From positions 1 to 23,609 of the forward strand of contig CAUZSH010000026.1 in NCBI GenBank assembly GCA_963582935.1: a stretch of DNA of 23,609 nucleotides, written 5' to 3'. This DNA comes from CAUZSH01 sp963582935 (GTDB taxonomy: Bacteria; Pseudomonadota; Gammaproteobacteria; Francisellales; Francisellaceae). Under the pieces are notes generated by a model. The model searched no databases. It was given only the letters and a program-made list of their open reading frames with translations, and was not told the origin of the DNA. The translations under genes were made by a program, and so were the position numbers. Shown in pieces: positions 1 to 7,674 of the stretch. The stretch's first letter is position 1. Every line of letters begins with the position of its first letter.

Positions 1-61
1 TACAATGGCTAATAATGTCAGCTGGGTAACGATGGCGTTTAGGTTTGACAGATAGACTCAT
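1..61 (-). CDS. Transposase N-terminus, IS6-like (partial, cut by window edge)
   Basis: Translating from the ATG at 61 on the minus strand gives about 20 residues, with the core RHRYPADIISHC, and the frame is still open at the window edge. This matches the conserved start of one branch of IS6-family DDE transposases (pattern: basic residue, RYP, two residues, IISH, then normally a VWLY-type segment). The rest, including the DDE catalytic residues, is outside the window, so activity cannot be judged. An in-frame stop 16-18 bases upstream of the ATG limits how far the start could move. No clear ribosome binding site is visible, which is common for transposases. The family call rests on a short peptide. 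Confidence 0.6.
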   Translation of the reverse strand, partial: MSLSVKPKRHRYPADIISHC

Positions 62-68
62 TTTTATG

Positions 69-86
69 ACTGTAAATCATTACAGT
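69..86. repeat. Perfect 7-bp inverted repeat upstream of the transposase
   Basis: ACTGTAA, four bases (ATCA), then TTACAGT: a perfect two-fold symmetric site starting 8 bases upstream of the transposase ATG, inside the IS leader. It could be a hairpin covering the translation start region or a binding site for a dimeric protein. Its function is not known from sequence. Confidence 0.6.
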
Positions 87-194
87 ATATCAGATACGTG
101 AAAGGCTATAGTTAACTTGACGGTGCCGTTTTTTCATCATGCTTTATTAACTCAATTATAAAAATATATAAGAAAAGTGTAGCAGAGGTTTAGA

Positions 195-1163
195 CTATAT
201 GCGGAAGGTGAAGTAGTTTTCTAAGTGTTTTATTTGTTCAGCACTCTCGGTTATTTTATTAAAGCCTCGCTTTATGGCTTTATCCTCATGCTGTGCATCC
301 AGGTACCAGCCAATATGTTTGCGTGCAATGCGGGCGCCCATAAAATCGCCATAAAATTGATGTAGAGACTGAAGGTGTGACAAGATGGCATGACGTTGTA
401 TTGTTAAGTCAGGAGCAGATATTATTTTACCAGATTCAAGATAGGTCGAAACTTGTTGGAATATCCAAGGCCTTCCTTGAGCCGCGCGCCCAATCATTAA
501 ACCATCTGCTTTGGTGTAATCAAGAATGGTTTTTGCATCTTGAGGCGTATTAATATCCCCATTGGCAATGACGGGAATTGAAAGGGATTGTTTCACTTCG
601 GCAATGGTGTCGTATTCTGCAAAGCCCGTATATTTTTGGGATCGTGTGCGTCCATGAATAGCGATGGACTGTATGCCAGAATCTTCCGCTATTTTGGCAA
701 TATTGAGCGCATTTATTTGTGTCTCGTCCCATCCTGTTCTGATTTTTAACGTGACGGGAACAGTTACAGCATTTACGGTGGCATGCAGAATTTCAGCCAC
801 TAATTTCTCATCACGCATCAGTGCGGAGCCTGCGGCCTTGTTGCACACTTTTTTAGCTGGGCAACCCATATTAATATCAATGATTTCCGCACCAACCTTA
901 ACATTATAGTGGGCGGTTTCTGCTAGGGATTCAGGGTCTCCACCTGCTATCTGTACAATCTTGGGGGAAGGTTCATCACTGTGCTCGATGCGCTTAAGGG
1001 TTTTCTTGGTGTTGTAAAGATGCGACTGAGACCATACCATTTCTGAAACCACCCAGCCTGCGCCAAATTGTTTACAAAGTTTGCGAAAAGGTTGGTCTGT
1101 AACCCCTGCCATGGGCGCCAGAAAAAGATTATTTTCTGCTTGGTATTTGCCAATGGTTAACAT
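195..1163 (-). CDS. dusB: tRNA-dihydrouridine synthase B
   Basis: FMN-dependent enzyme that reduces specific uridines in the tRNA D-loop to dihydrouridine in the cytoplasm. The 322-residue product matches DusB of E. coli along its whole length. It has the N-terminal APMAGVTD FMN-barrel signature at about 16-23, INMGCPAKKV around 97-106 with the expected catalytic Cys101, KIRTGW for substrate contact, the HGRTR segment, and the IGRAAQGRPWIF phosphate-binding stretch. It lies 25 bases downstream of prmA, so the two are probably cotranscribed, as in many gammaproteobacteria. The ATG used (1163) gives the family's normal start, but no strong Shine-Dalgarno precedes it. In E. coli fis follows dusB; here an IS-like element begins about 70 bases beyond the stop. 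Confidence 0.96.
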   Translation of the reverse strand: MLTIGKYQAENNLFLAPMAGVTDQPFRKLCKQFGAGWVVSEMVWSQSHLYNTKKTLKRIEHSDEPSPKIVQIAGGDPESLAETAHYNVKVGAEIIDINMGCPAKKVCNKAAGSALMRDEKLVAEILHATVNAVTVPVTLKIRTGWDETQINALNIAKIAEDSGIQSIAIHGRTRSQKYTGFAEYDTIAEVKQSLSIPVIANGDINTPQDAKTILDYTKADGLMIGRAAQGRPWIFQQVSTYLESGKIISAPDLTIQRHAILSHLQSLHQFYGDFMGARIARKHIGWYLDAQHEDKAIKRGFNKITESAEQIKHLENYFTFRI

Positions 1164-1188
1164 TGAACTATATATGTTAAGGAGGAGA

Positions 1189-2070
1189 TCATTTTTTAGT
1201 GCCGGTTAAGAGTGCCCATTCATTTCTATAAATGGGGGCTGACATGTCAAATGTTTGGCTGTAATGTAATAAAACAGCTTCAACTTGATCTTTGAGAATG
1301 CCCGAAAGCACGATTTTACCATGAGGTTTTACTTTTGCTGTAATGTGTTCTGAAAGGTCAGTCAGAATGCCCGCTAAGATATTTGCAACCACAATATCAG
1401 ATTGCAATGATGCGGGTTGATCATCGGCCATATAGATTTGAATGGTTGCAGGGAGAATATTGTTTTTTTCAGCATTATCTCTAGTGGCAATAATGGCTTG
1501 TGGGTCAATATCAATGCCACAAACACTCGCCGCACCCAATTTCTTTGCCGCAATAGCAAGAATGCCAGAGCCACAACCATAGTCAATCACAGATTCTTGG
1601 CCTTTGATGTTTTCATCCAGCCATGCGAGGCAAAGAGCTGTGGTTTCATGGGTGCCTGTGCCAAAAGCAAGTCCGGGGTCTAAGAGTATATTAACCGCAT
1701 CAGGTTCAGGGATTTCTTTCCAGCTGGGGCAGACCCATAAACGTGGACCAAATTGGATCGGATGGAAATTATCCATCCAGGTACGTTCCCAATCTTCATC
1801 TGCAAAGGTTCTGGTTTCTAGTGCAATGGCTTTTAAATTAGCATTTTGCTTAATTTGTGTGGAAAGGGTGCGAATGTCATACTCTTCAGTAAATAAAGAG
1901 GTGAGTTGTACATGATCCCATAGAGGTGTTTCCCCAATAGACGGCTCTAGAATCGGCGTATCTTTTGCATCTTTAAACGTCACAGAGCATGCGCCAAGCT
2001 CAAGCATATAGTCTTCTAAAGAAGTAACGTCTGATTTTTGGCAGGTAAAGGTGATTTCTTTCCATAACAT
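1189..2070 (-). CDS. prmA: Ribosomal protein L11 methyltransferase
   Basis: SAM-dependent methyltransferase that trimethylates ribosomal protein L11. It is 293 residues, the same length as the E. coli enzyme. The first 100 or so residues form the L11-recognition domain. The catalytic domain follows, with DPGLAFGTGTHETT at 131-144, SAM motif I (VIDYGCGSGI) at 161-170, and an NILAGIL segment matching the NxL motif near the active site. It is followed 25 bases later by dusB and preceded by accC after a 115-base gap. That gap holds a good minus-strand promoter candidate, so prmA-dusB may be transcribed both from upstream and on its own. No strong Shine-Dalgarno is seen before the ATG at 2070. Confidence 0.96.
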   Translation of the reverse strand: MLWKEITFTCQKSDVTSLEDYMLELGACSVTFKDAKDTPILEPSIGETPLWDHVQLTSLFTEEYDIRTLSTQIKQNANLKAIALETRTFADEDWERTWMDNFHPIQFGPRLWVCPSWKEIPEPDAVNILLDPGLAFGTGTHETTALCLAWLDENIKGQESVIDYGCGSGILAIAAKKLGAASVCGIDIDPQAIIATRDNAEKNNILPATIQIYMADDQPASLQSDIVVANILAGILTDLSEHITAKVKPHGKIVLSGILKDQVEAVLLHYSQTFDMSAPIYRNEWALLTGTKK

Positions 2071-2103
2071 AGTAGAGAGGTGCTCAATAATGATTTGGGC
2101 AGA

Positions 2104-2132
2104 ATTTTACCAGTTGTTTGTAGAGATCACAA
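2104..2132 (-). promoter_or_regulatory. Candidate sigma-70 promoter for prmA-dusB
   Basis: On the minus strand: -35 TTGTGA (2132..2127), 17-base spacer, -10 TAAAAT (2109..2104). The spacer ends in TGG, giving an extended -10 context. It sits 34 bases upstream of the prmA ATG. Matches are 4/6 and 5/6 to consensus. This is inferred from motif and spacing only. Confidence 0.45.
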
Positions 2133-2185
2133 ATATAATAAGGCAAAGGTTATAAATTGGTGGAGTCGGCAAGCTTACAAATTGG

Positions 2186-3529
2186 CTATGATTGCGACAA
2201 CATCTTTTCAAGATAATGGATATTCATCCCACCTTCTTGGAAGCCTTTGTCTGCCATGATGCGCTGTTGAAGCTCCACATTCGTCTTGATCCCTGTAATG
2301 ATCATCTCATCTAAGGCGCTTTGCATGCGACGAATAGCCGCTTCACGTGTGCGACCATGTACAATGATTTTAGCAATCATGGAGTCATAATAGGGTGGCA
2401 CGGTGTAGTTTGAATAGATATGAGAATCAACGCGAACACCAGGGCCACCCGGTGCGTGATAAATGCCAATAGTCCCAGGAGAGGGCATCATAGTGTAAGG
2501 GTCTTCGGCATTAATACGACATTCAATCGAGTGACCAGTAATACGAATATCTTTTTGCTTATAGGTTAAGCCAAGACCACCAGCTACCCGTAGCTGTTCC
2601 TTAATGATATCAAGACCTGTAATCGCTTCAGTAACCGGATGTTCAACCTGAACACGGGTATTCATTTCAATAAAGTAGAATTCACCATCCTCATATAAAA
2701 ATTCAAAGGTGCCCGCGCCACTGTATTTAATATCTTCACAAGCTTTAACACAAAGCTCACCAATTTTTTTACGTGCTTTTTCAGAAAGTCCAACAGCGGG
2801 TGCTTCTTCCACCACTTTTTGATGGCGGCGTTGCATCGAGCAATCACGTTCACATAAATGAACGGCATTTCCTTGACCATCACCAATCACTTGTATTTCT
2901 ATATGTCTTGGATTTTCAAGGAATTTTTCCATATATAGAACATCATTATTAAAAGCGGCTTTTGCTTCGGCACGGGTCAAAAGAATAGACTGCTCTAGCT
3001 CTTCGTCGTTGCGAATTACGCGCATACCGCGACCACCACCACCACCAGAGGCTTTAACAATGATGGGATAACCAATTTTCTTGGCCATTTTCATATTGCG
3101 TTTAGTGTCATCATCAATAGGGCCATCTGAGCCTGGAACGCAGGGAACGCCTGCAGATTTCATTGCTCTTATCGCCGAGACTTTATCGCCCATCATGCGA
3201 ATGGTTTCTGCGCGAGGTCCAATAAAAATAAAACCACTTTTTTCAATTTGCTCTGCAAACTCATCATTCTCAGCTAGAAATCCATATCCTGGATGAATGG
3301 CGTCACAGCTAGTCAGTTCAGCTGCTGCAATGATGCTTGGAATATTCAAGTAGCTATCATGAGACTTAGCAGGGCCAATACAGACTGTTTCATCTGCAAA
3401 TTTTACGTGCATAAGATCTTTATCTGCGCTTGAATAAGCAGCAACCGTTTTAATGCCTAATTCACGACAAGCCCGAAGAATGCGGAGTGCAATTTCTCCG
3501 CGATTTGCGATCAATACCTTTTGAATCAT
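2186..3529 (-). CDS. accC: Acetyl-CoA carboxylase, biotin carboxylase subunit
   Basis: Carboxylates the biotin on BCCP using ATP and bicarbonate, the first half-reaction of acetyl-CoA carboxylase and so of fatty acid synthesis. The 447 residues match the family length. The N-terminal LIANRGEIALRI motif is present, followed by the ATP-grasp domain with Lys159 and the glycine-rich GGGGGRGM loop at 162-169. EMNTRVQVEHPVTE near 290-300 carries the metal- and bicarbonate-site residues. The start at 3529 is supported by an AGGAG (3540..3536 on the minus strand) six bases upstream. It lies 26 bases after accB, the usual accBC operon. Confidence 0.98.
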   Translation of the reverse strand: MIQKVLIANRGEIALRILRACRELGIKTVAAYSSADKDLMHVKFADETVCIGPAKSHDSYLNIPSIIAAAELTSCDAIHPGYGFLAENDEFAEQIEKSGFIFIGPRAETIRMMGDKVSAIRAMKSAGVPCVPGSDGPIDDDTKRNMKMAKKIGYPIIVKASGGGGGRGMRVIRNDEELEQSILLTRAEAKAAFNNDVLYMEKFLENPRHIEIQVIGDGQGNAVHLCERDCSMQRRHQKVVEEAPAVGLSEKARKKIGELCVKACEDIKYSGAGTFEFLYEDGEFYFIEMNTRVQVEHPVTEAITGLDIIKEQLRVAGGLGLTYKQKDIRITGHSIECRINAEDPYTMMPSPGTIGIYHAPGGPGVRVDSHIYSNYTVPPYYDSMIAKIIVHGRTREAAIRRMQSALDEMIITGIKTNVELQQRIMADKGFQEGGMNIHYLEKMLSQS

Positions 3530-3555
3530 GAAACGCTCCTTTCAAATAAGGTGGA

Positions 3556-4017
3556 TTATTTTATAATAAATAATGGTTGGTCATATTCTACAGGTTCACC
3601 TGATTGCAATAAGATTTCGATAATCGTTCCTGAGATTTCAGCTTCTATTTGGTTCATGATTTTCATGGCTTCGACAATACAAAGTGTGTCGCCCACATTT
3701 ATTTTGTCGCCCACTTTTACAAAATCAGCAGCGTCTGGAGATGCCGCACTGTAAAAAGTGCCGACCATTGGTGATCGAATAGCATTTCCATCTGCAGGTA
3801 AGGGTGCCTCTGGTGTAGACTGTGGCATGGTCTCGGCCAGTGCCACAGGCTGTGATGCTGCATGGATGATTTGTGGTGCCTGAGCCGCAACAACAGTTGG
3901 GGCAATGCTTGATACTCGAGAGACTCGGACGACGCTTTCGCCATCTTTGATTTCAATTTCTGAAACGGTTGAATTGTCTATCAGTTTTATTAAACGCTCA
4001 ATTTTACGCATGTCCAT
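3556..4017 (-). CDS. accB: Acetyl-CoA carboxylase, biotin carboxyl carrier protein
   Basis: Carries biotin between the biotin carboxylase (AccC, next gene) and the carboxyltransferase, which is not in this window. The 153-residue protein has an N-terminal segment (1-35), an Ala/Pro/Gln-rich flexible linker at about 38-77, and a C-terminal biotinyl domain. That domain has the biotinylation motif EAMKIMN with modified Lys119, 35 residues from the C-terminus as expected. The start MDMRKIERLIKLI is typical, and GAGGAG at 4033..4028 lies 10 bases upstream. The gene follows aroQ after an 18-base gap and precedes accC, the order found in Pseudomonas and many other gammaproteobacteria. Confidence 0.97.
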   Translation of the reverse strand: MDMRKIERLIKLIDNSTVSEIEIKDGESVVRVSRVSSIAPTVVAAQAPQIIHAASQPVALAETMPQSTPEAPLPADGNAIRSPMVGTFYSAASPDAADFVKVGDKINVGDTLCIVEAMKIMNQIEAEISGTIIEILLQSGEPVEYDQPLFIIK

Positions 4018-4035
4018 AATATAATAACTCCTCAG

Positions 4036-4485
4036 CTAAAAACAGTTTTCTTGGCAATATTCAATCGCTTGGTTCAGTGCCATTTCATATCCCTTGGCAC
4101 CAAAGCCGCATATAGTACCATATGCGATGTCGGAAAAAAATGATTTGTGACGAAAAGATTCCCGGGCATGAATGTTTGATAAGTGTACTTCAATAAATTT
4201 GATATTAGTAGAAAGTAATGCATCCCTCAAGGAAATACTGGTATGCGTGTAACCTGCAGGATTGAATATAATAAAGTCAACATTATCTTCATAAGCTTGG
4301 TGGATCATATTAATTAAGTCACCCTCGCAATTTGACTGATAACATTGCAATGTTATTTTTTGTGTGTCAGCGGTCTCTGCTAGGTTATCATTAATTTGTT
4401 CAAGCGTCTGTTTGCCATATTTTTCAGGCTCTCTTGTGCCGAGCATATTGAGGTTTGGTCCATGTAGTACCAGTATTTTTGCCAT
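4036..4485 (-). CDS. aroQ: 3-dehydroquinate dehydratase, type II
   Basis: Converts 3-dehydroquinate to 3-dehydroshikimate, the third step of the shikimate pathway. At 149 residues it has the normal type II size. The hallmark start LVLHGPNLNMLGTREPEKYG contains the essential active-site Tyr23, FNPAGYTHTSISLRDAL is the substrate-binding loop region, and EVHLSNIHARE carries His101. It sits between apaH (40-base gap) and accB (18-base gap). A weak AGGAT-like Shine-Dalgarno lies upstream of the ATG. The type II enzyme is unrelated to the type I AroD of E. coli. Confidence 0.97.
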   Translation of the reverse strand: MAKILVLHGPNLNMLGTREPEKYGKQTLEQINDNLAETADTQKITLQCYQSNCEGDLINMIHQAYEDNVDFIIFNPAGYTHTSISLRDALLSTNIKFIEVHLSNIHARESFRHKSFFSDIAYGTICGFGAKGYEMALNQAIEYCQENCF

Positions 4486-4525
4486 AAGTTGTTCATCCTT
4501 TATTTGTCACTATCGCCTAGCTAGC

Positions 4526-5344
4526 CTAGCATTTCTTGTGAGCACTTACACTGAAAAATTGATTGCGCTCTATACAGTATGCTGTTAATTTTCCATCCCA
4601 AACACAGCCTGTATCCAGCGCAATGGCATGCTCAATATCTGTTTTTCCCTCAAGTGCTGCCCAATGCCCAAATAGGATTTTTTCATTGGGTTGTAGCTTA
4701 TGTTTTGTATGAGAGAACCAGGGTAAATAGCCATCGGGTAGGTTTGATGATGTGGTTTTATGTTTAAACTCTAAAGCCCCATTTTTTTTGCATAGCCGCA
4801 TACGGGTGAAGTAGTTTGTGATCATTCGCCAGCGAAGAACTCCCTCCAGTTCTTTGTTCCAACGAGTGGGCGTATCCCCATACAAGCTGGCAAAGTAAGT
4901 ATTAACACTTGTTTCGCATTGAATCACATTCTCTAATTCTTTGGCACGTTTTTTTGCTTTTTTGGTCGACCAGATGGGTGGGATGCCCGCATGTGTAATA
5001 ATATAATTTTCCCGCTGAATCAGAAGCGGTTGGTGGCGTAGCCATTCAATGAGTTCAATCCTATTCGATGCTTGTAAAATATCGTCAAAGGTGTCATTTG
5101 TACGTATTTTGGTGTGACCTAACGCCACGCATAAGAAGTGCAAATCGTGGTTGCCCAAAACGGTCAAAGCGGAAGTGCCAAGTGATTTTATGTATTGAAG
5201 TGTTTTTAGGGAATGGGGTCCTCTATTGACGAGGTCACCAACAAAAATAAGTTGATCATGTTTAGCATCGAATTTGATTTTGTCTAAGAGTCTGATGAGT
5301 GCATCAAAACAGCCTTGTACGTCGCCAATGACATAAGTTGCCAT
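4526..5344 (-). CDS. apaH: Symmetrical bis(5'-nucleosyl)-tetraphosphatase
   Basis: Hydrolyses diadenosine tetraphosphate (Ap4A) symmetrically to two ADP. It also removes Np4A-type caps from RNA 5' ends in E. coli. The 272-residue protein starts MATYVIGDVQG and has the metallophosphatase motifs GDVQGC (7-12), GDLVNRGP (about 36-43) and GNHD (about 64-67), plus the later THAGIPP segment. E. coli ApaH is 280 residues. Its ATG directly abuts the rsmA stop codon (TAAATG on the minus strand), which suggests translational coupling. apaG, which normally sits between rsmA and apaH, is missing here. Confidence 0.96.
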   Translation of the reverse strand: MATYVIGDVQGCFDALIRLLDKIKFDAKHDQLIFVGDLVNRGPHSLKTLQYIKSLGTSALTVLGNHDLHFLCVALGHTKIRTNDTFDDILQASNRIELIEWLRHQPLLIQRENYIITHAGIPPIWSTKKAKKRAKELENVIQCETSVNTYFASLYGDTPTRWNKELEGVLRWRMITNYFTRMRLCKKNGALEFKHKTTSSNLPDGYLPWFSHTKHKLQPNEKILFGHWAALEGKTDIEHAIALDTGCVWDGKLTAYCIERNQFFSVSAHKKC

Positions 5345-6145
5345 TTACAAGTCCTCAACGATATTGCTTAATTTCACAAAGCTTTCGAGGGTAATGGTTT
5401 CTGCGCGTGCACTAGGATTGATCCCTGCTTTCTCGAGTGTTTCGCTGTTAACAAGTTGTTTTAAAGTATTCCTCAAGGTTTTGCGTCGTTGTGCAAAGGC
5501 AGCCTTGACAATCTGTGCGAAAAGATCAAAGTTTTTGGCAAGGTGGGGCGGGTTTTCATAGGGGGTTAATCGGATAATTTGCGAATCTACTTTTGGTGCA
5601 GGAGTAAAGGCGGTTGGGGGTACAATAAATAAGGCTTCTGTCTGACAAAAATATTGGATCATGATGCTTAGACGACCATAGTTTTTGTTGTCAGGTGCAG
5701 CACAAATGCGTTGTACCATTTCTTTTTGTAGCATGAAGTGCATGTTTTGGATGTGCTGGGCATAGTTGAGCAAATGAAAAATGAGTGGAGAAGATATATT
5801 ATAGGGGAGGTTGCCGATGAGTTTTATTTTTTGTTGTTCTTCTGTGATGAGGTTACTGAGATTGTATTTCAAGATATCATGATGATGTACAATAAGCTCG
5901 CCAAGATCGAGGCAGTTTTTTTGTAAAATCGGAATAATGTTGTGATCATATTCTATCACATTTAATTTACCCACAATCGGAAGAATTTTAGTGGTTAAGG
6001 CGCCGAGTCCAGGACCAATTTCCACCACGAAGTCTTTGGGCAAGATGTGTGCCTGTCTGATAATCTTTTCAATGATATTGTTGTTGTGCAGAAAGTTTTG
6101 ACCGAGAGATTTTTTTGCTCTGTAAGCGGTGGTGTTGCTTTTCAT
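5345..6145 (-). CDS. rsmA: 16S rRNA dimethyladenosine transferase
   Basis: Dimethylates two adjacent adenines (A1518 and A1519 in E. coli numbering) in the 3' hairpin of 16S rRNA during late 30S assembly; also called KsgA. The 266-residue product shows KKSLGQNFLH at 11-20, SAM motif I VEIGPGLGAL at 41-50, and the catalytic NLPYNIS motif from 112. The C-terminal AQRRKTLRNTLK segment is typical of the family. Its ATG lies 3 bases after the surA stop, so translation is probably coupled to surA. pdxA, which separates surA and rsmA in E. coli, is absent. No clear Shine-Dalgarno is visible. Confidence 0.97.
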   Translation of the reverse strand: MKSNTTAYRAKKSLGQNFLHNNNIIEKIIRQAHILPKDFVVEIGPGLGALTTKILPIVGKLNVIEYDHNIIPILQKNCLDLGELIVHHHDILKYNLSNLITEEQQKIKLIGNLPYNISSPLIFHLLNYAQHIQNMHFMLQKEMVQRICAAPDNKNYGRLSIMIQYFCQTEALFIVPPTAFTPAPKVDSQIIRLTPYENPPHLAKNFDLFAQIVKAAFAQRRKTLRNTLKQLVNSETLEKAGINPSARAETITLESFVKLSNIVEDL

Positions 6146-6148
6146 TTT

Positions 6149-7570
6149 TTAGAGTTCGGACATCTTAAGTTTTGGATTAATGATATGAATATAAGCGTTG
6201 TCTTTGAGAGACATCATCCAAGATTTTACCGCCTGTTGCGCTTTTTGCTGGAAGAGCACATTAGCGGCTTGTTGCCGAATAAATTCTGCGGTGTCATCTT
6301 TTTTACGTTGATTGGTGACTTTGATAATTTGCCAAGCATTGTCAGATTTAAAGGGTTGGCTTATTTTTCCAATAGCCGTTTGCTCGATTTCTTTTCCTAC
6401 TTTAAAGGGAACTTCAGTGAGTGTAATCCAACCCATACCCCCTCCCTTATTTGCATTGTCATAATTTTGTGAATTTGATTTGGCAAGATCACTGAAAGGT
6501 GTTCCATTCTTTAAGTCAATTAAGATACGTTCAAGCTGAGCTTTTGCTTGGTCATCGCTGACAACAGGCGTGACGTTAATCACGATTTGAGAAACATTAT
6601 ATTGCTCGATATAGTGCTTTTGCGTTGCTTGTTGTTTTGCCTTTGCTAAGTAAAGAATATGGGTGTTGCCCCCAGCTTGAAAGGGTTTTGAGATTTCACC
6701 TTCTTTCATGGTCACCACTTTGTTTGCAAAAATGTCGGGTAGTTGATCGGTGGTTCTCCATCCTAATTTTCCACCCTCTAAGGCATCGCCACTTTGTGAG
6801 TATTCAGTAGCCGCTTCTGTGAAACTAAGTTTGCCCGCGCGTATTTTGTCAACGAGTGCTTGAGCTTTTTCTACAGCTTCTGACGTCGCCTCTGGTGTGT
6901 GAGATTTTGGAAGTGGTAGTAGAATATGTTGTACGTCATATTCGGTTATTTGATCTTGATTATGGTGTTTTGTAATGTATTGATCGATGTCTTTAGGGGA
7001 AATAAAAATGGAGCCAGCCACGGCTTGCTGTTGCAACTTGTTAATCGTCAGCTGTGTTTTTAGATTCTGGCGATATTCTTTATAGGAAACACCTGAAATT
7101 TTAAGTTGCTGTTTAAGCTGTGAGAGTGTGGTTTTATTTTGATCAACAATAGTGCTGATGGTTTGTGAGACCTCCATGTTGCTTACTTTGACGTTATTTC
7201 TATCCGCTAATTGCATAGCAAGCTTTTGCAGGATCAGTTGCTGTAAAACTTGGCGTTCAATGGTGAGTGTATCAGGGGTTGAGATACCTTCATTAGAAAT
7301 TTGAGCGCGAGCTTGCTTTACGCCCTTTGCTAGTTCGGATGAAGTTACCACACCGTTGTTTACAATCGCAATGGCTTCATTCAGCAAGATGGGCTTAGAT
7401 GAGGTCATTTTTTTAACCTCGGGGCTGCTTTTAGGCAATACTTTCACAGTGTCTGCCGTTGCGGGTACTGTAGATACAGGCTTGCTAGTTTCGTTTGCAT
7501 AGGTGGTGACAAGTAGCGCGCTAGAAATAAGCAGTGTGGTGATTGAAGTTGAAATGAGACGATACGTCAT
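6149..7570 (-). CDS. surA: Periplasmic chaperone / peptidyl-prolyl isomerase SurA
   Basis: Periplasmic chaperone that delivers unfolded outer-membrane proteins, including LptD, to the BAM complex. I place the start at the ATG at 7570 (473 residues), not the TTG at 7597. The ATG has AAGG 8 bases upstream and gives a clean signal peptide: MTYR, a hydrophobic run, then cleavage probably after TTYA. The SurA N-domain follows (LNEAIAIVNNGVVTSSEL). Two parvulin domains come next, one around DVQHILLPLPKS and LGWRTTDQLPDIF, and one around VSQIVINVTP and GGGMGWITLTEVP. A C-terminal helix ends the protein. It is somewhat longer than E. coli SurA (428) because of a Ser/Thr/Pro-rich stretch after the signal peptide. 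lptD lies immediately upstream. Confidence 0.94.
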   Translation of the reverse strand: MTYRLISTSITTLLISSALLVTTYANETSKPVSTVPATADTVKVLPKSSPEVKKMTSSKPILLNEAIAIVNNGVVTSSELAKGVKQARAQISNEGISTPDTLTIERQVLQQLILQKLAMQLADRNNVKVSNMEVSQTISTIVDQNKTTLSQLKQQLKISGVSYKEYRQNLKTQLTINKLQQQAVAGSIFISPKDIDQYITKHHNQDQITEYDVQHILLPLPKSHTPEATSEAVEKAQALVDKIRAGKLSFTEAATEYSQSGDALEGGKLGWRTTDQLPDIFANKVVTMKEGEISKPFQAGGNTHILYLAKAKQQATQKHYIEQYNVSQIVINVTPVVSDDQAKAQLERILIDLKNGTPFSDLAKSNSQNYDNANKGGGMGWITLTEVPFKVGKEIEQTAIGKISQPFKSDNAWQIIKVTNQRKKDDTAEFIRQQAANVLFQQKAQQAVKSWMMSLKDNAYIHIINPKLKMSEL

Positions 7571-7615
7571 AAAAGGAGCCTTAATAAAATGGATCAATAT
7601 CTACTGAGATAGCAT

Positions 7616-7644
7616 ATTATAGAATGAATAGATGCAGAATCCAA
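7616..7644 (-). promoter_or_regulatory. Candidate sigma-70 promoter for surA
   Basis: On the minus strand: -35 TTGGAT (7644..7639), exactly 17 bases, then a perfect -10 TATAAT (7621..7616). It lies in the 104-base gap between lptD and surA and would start transcription near 7609, about 39 bases before the surA ATG. The -35 matches only 3/6. If real, surA and the genes after it can be expressed without lptD. Confidence 0.5.
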
Positions 7645-7674
7645 TGGATACCTAACTTTTAAACCTCTTGTGCT

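Larger units (their letters stand above)
1..127 (-). mobile_element. Truncated end of an IS6-like insertion sequence
   Basis: The window opens inside an insertion sequence. A transposase start lies at 61..1 on the minus strand. About 66 bases upstream of it, the sequence reading 127 downward begins GGCACCGTCAAGTTAAC, which looks like a terminal inverted repeat. IS26 and relatives begin GGCAC and also have a short gap of this size before the transposase ATG. IS6 elements make 8-base target duplications, so 128..135 (gttttttc) would be the duplicated target if the boundary is right. The other end lies outside the window, so neither the inverted repeat nor the duplication can be confirmed. The boundary is inferred; the presence of an IS is fairly likely. 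Confidence 0.6.

Noticed and set aside
2150..2185. Imperfect direct repeat (ttataaattgg / ttacaaattgg) between accC and prmA
   Set aside because: Only two short copies with a mismatch in AT-rich DNA; no insertion or binding-site pattern supports it.
4513..4530. Repeated ctagc/cctag units around the apaH stop
   Set aside because: Too short and imperfect to form a terminator; no T run follows on either strand.
6047..6472. 141-codon plus-strand open frame spanning the rsmA/surA junction
   Set aside because: It lies antisense to two well-supported genes with conserved motifs, has no good ribosome binding site, and shows a random-like composition.
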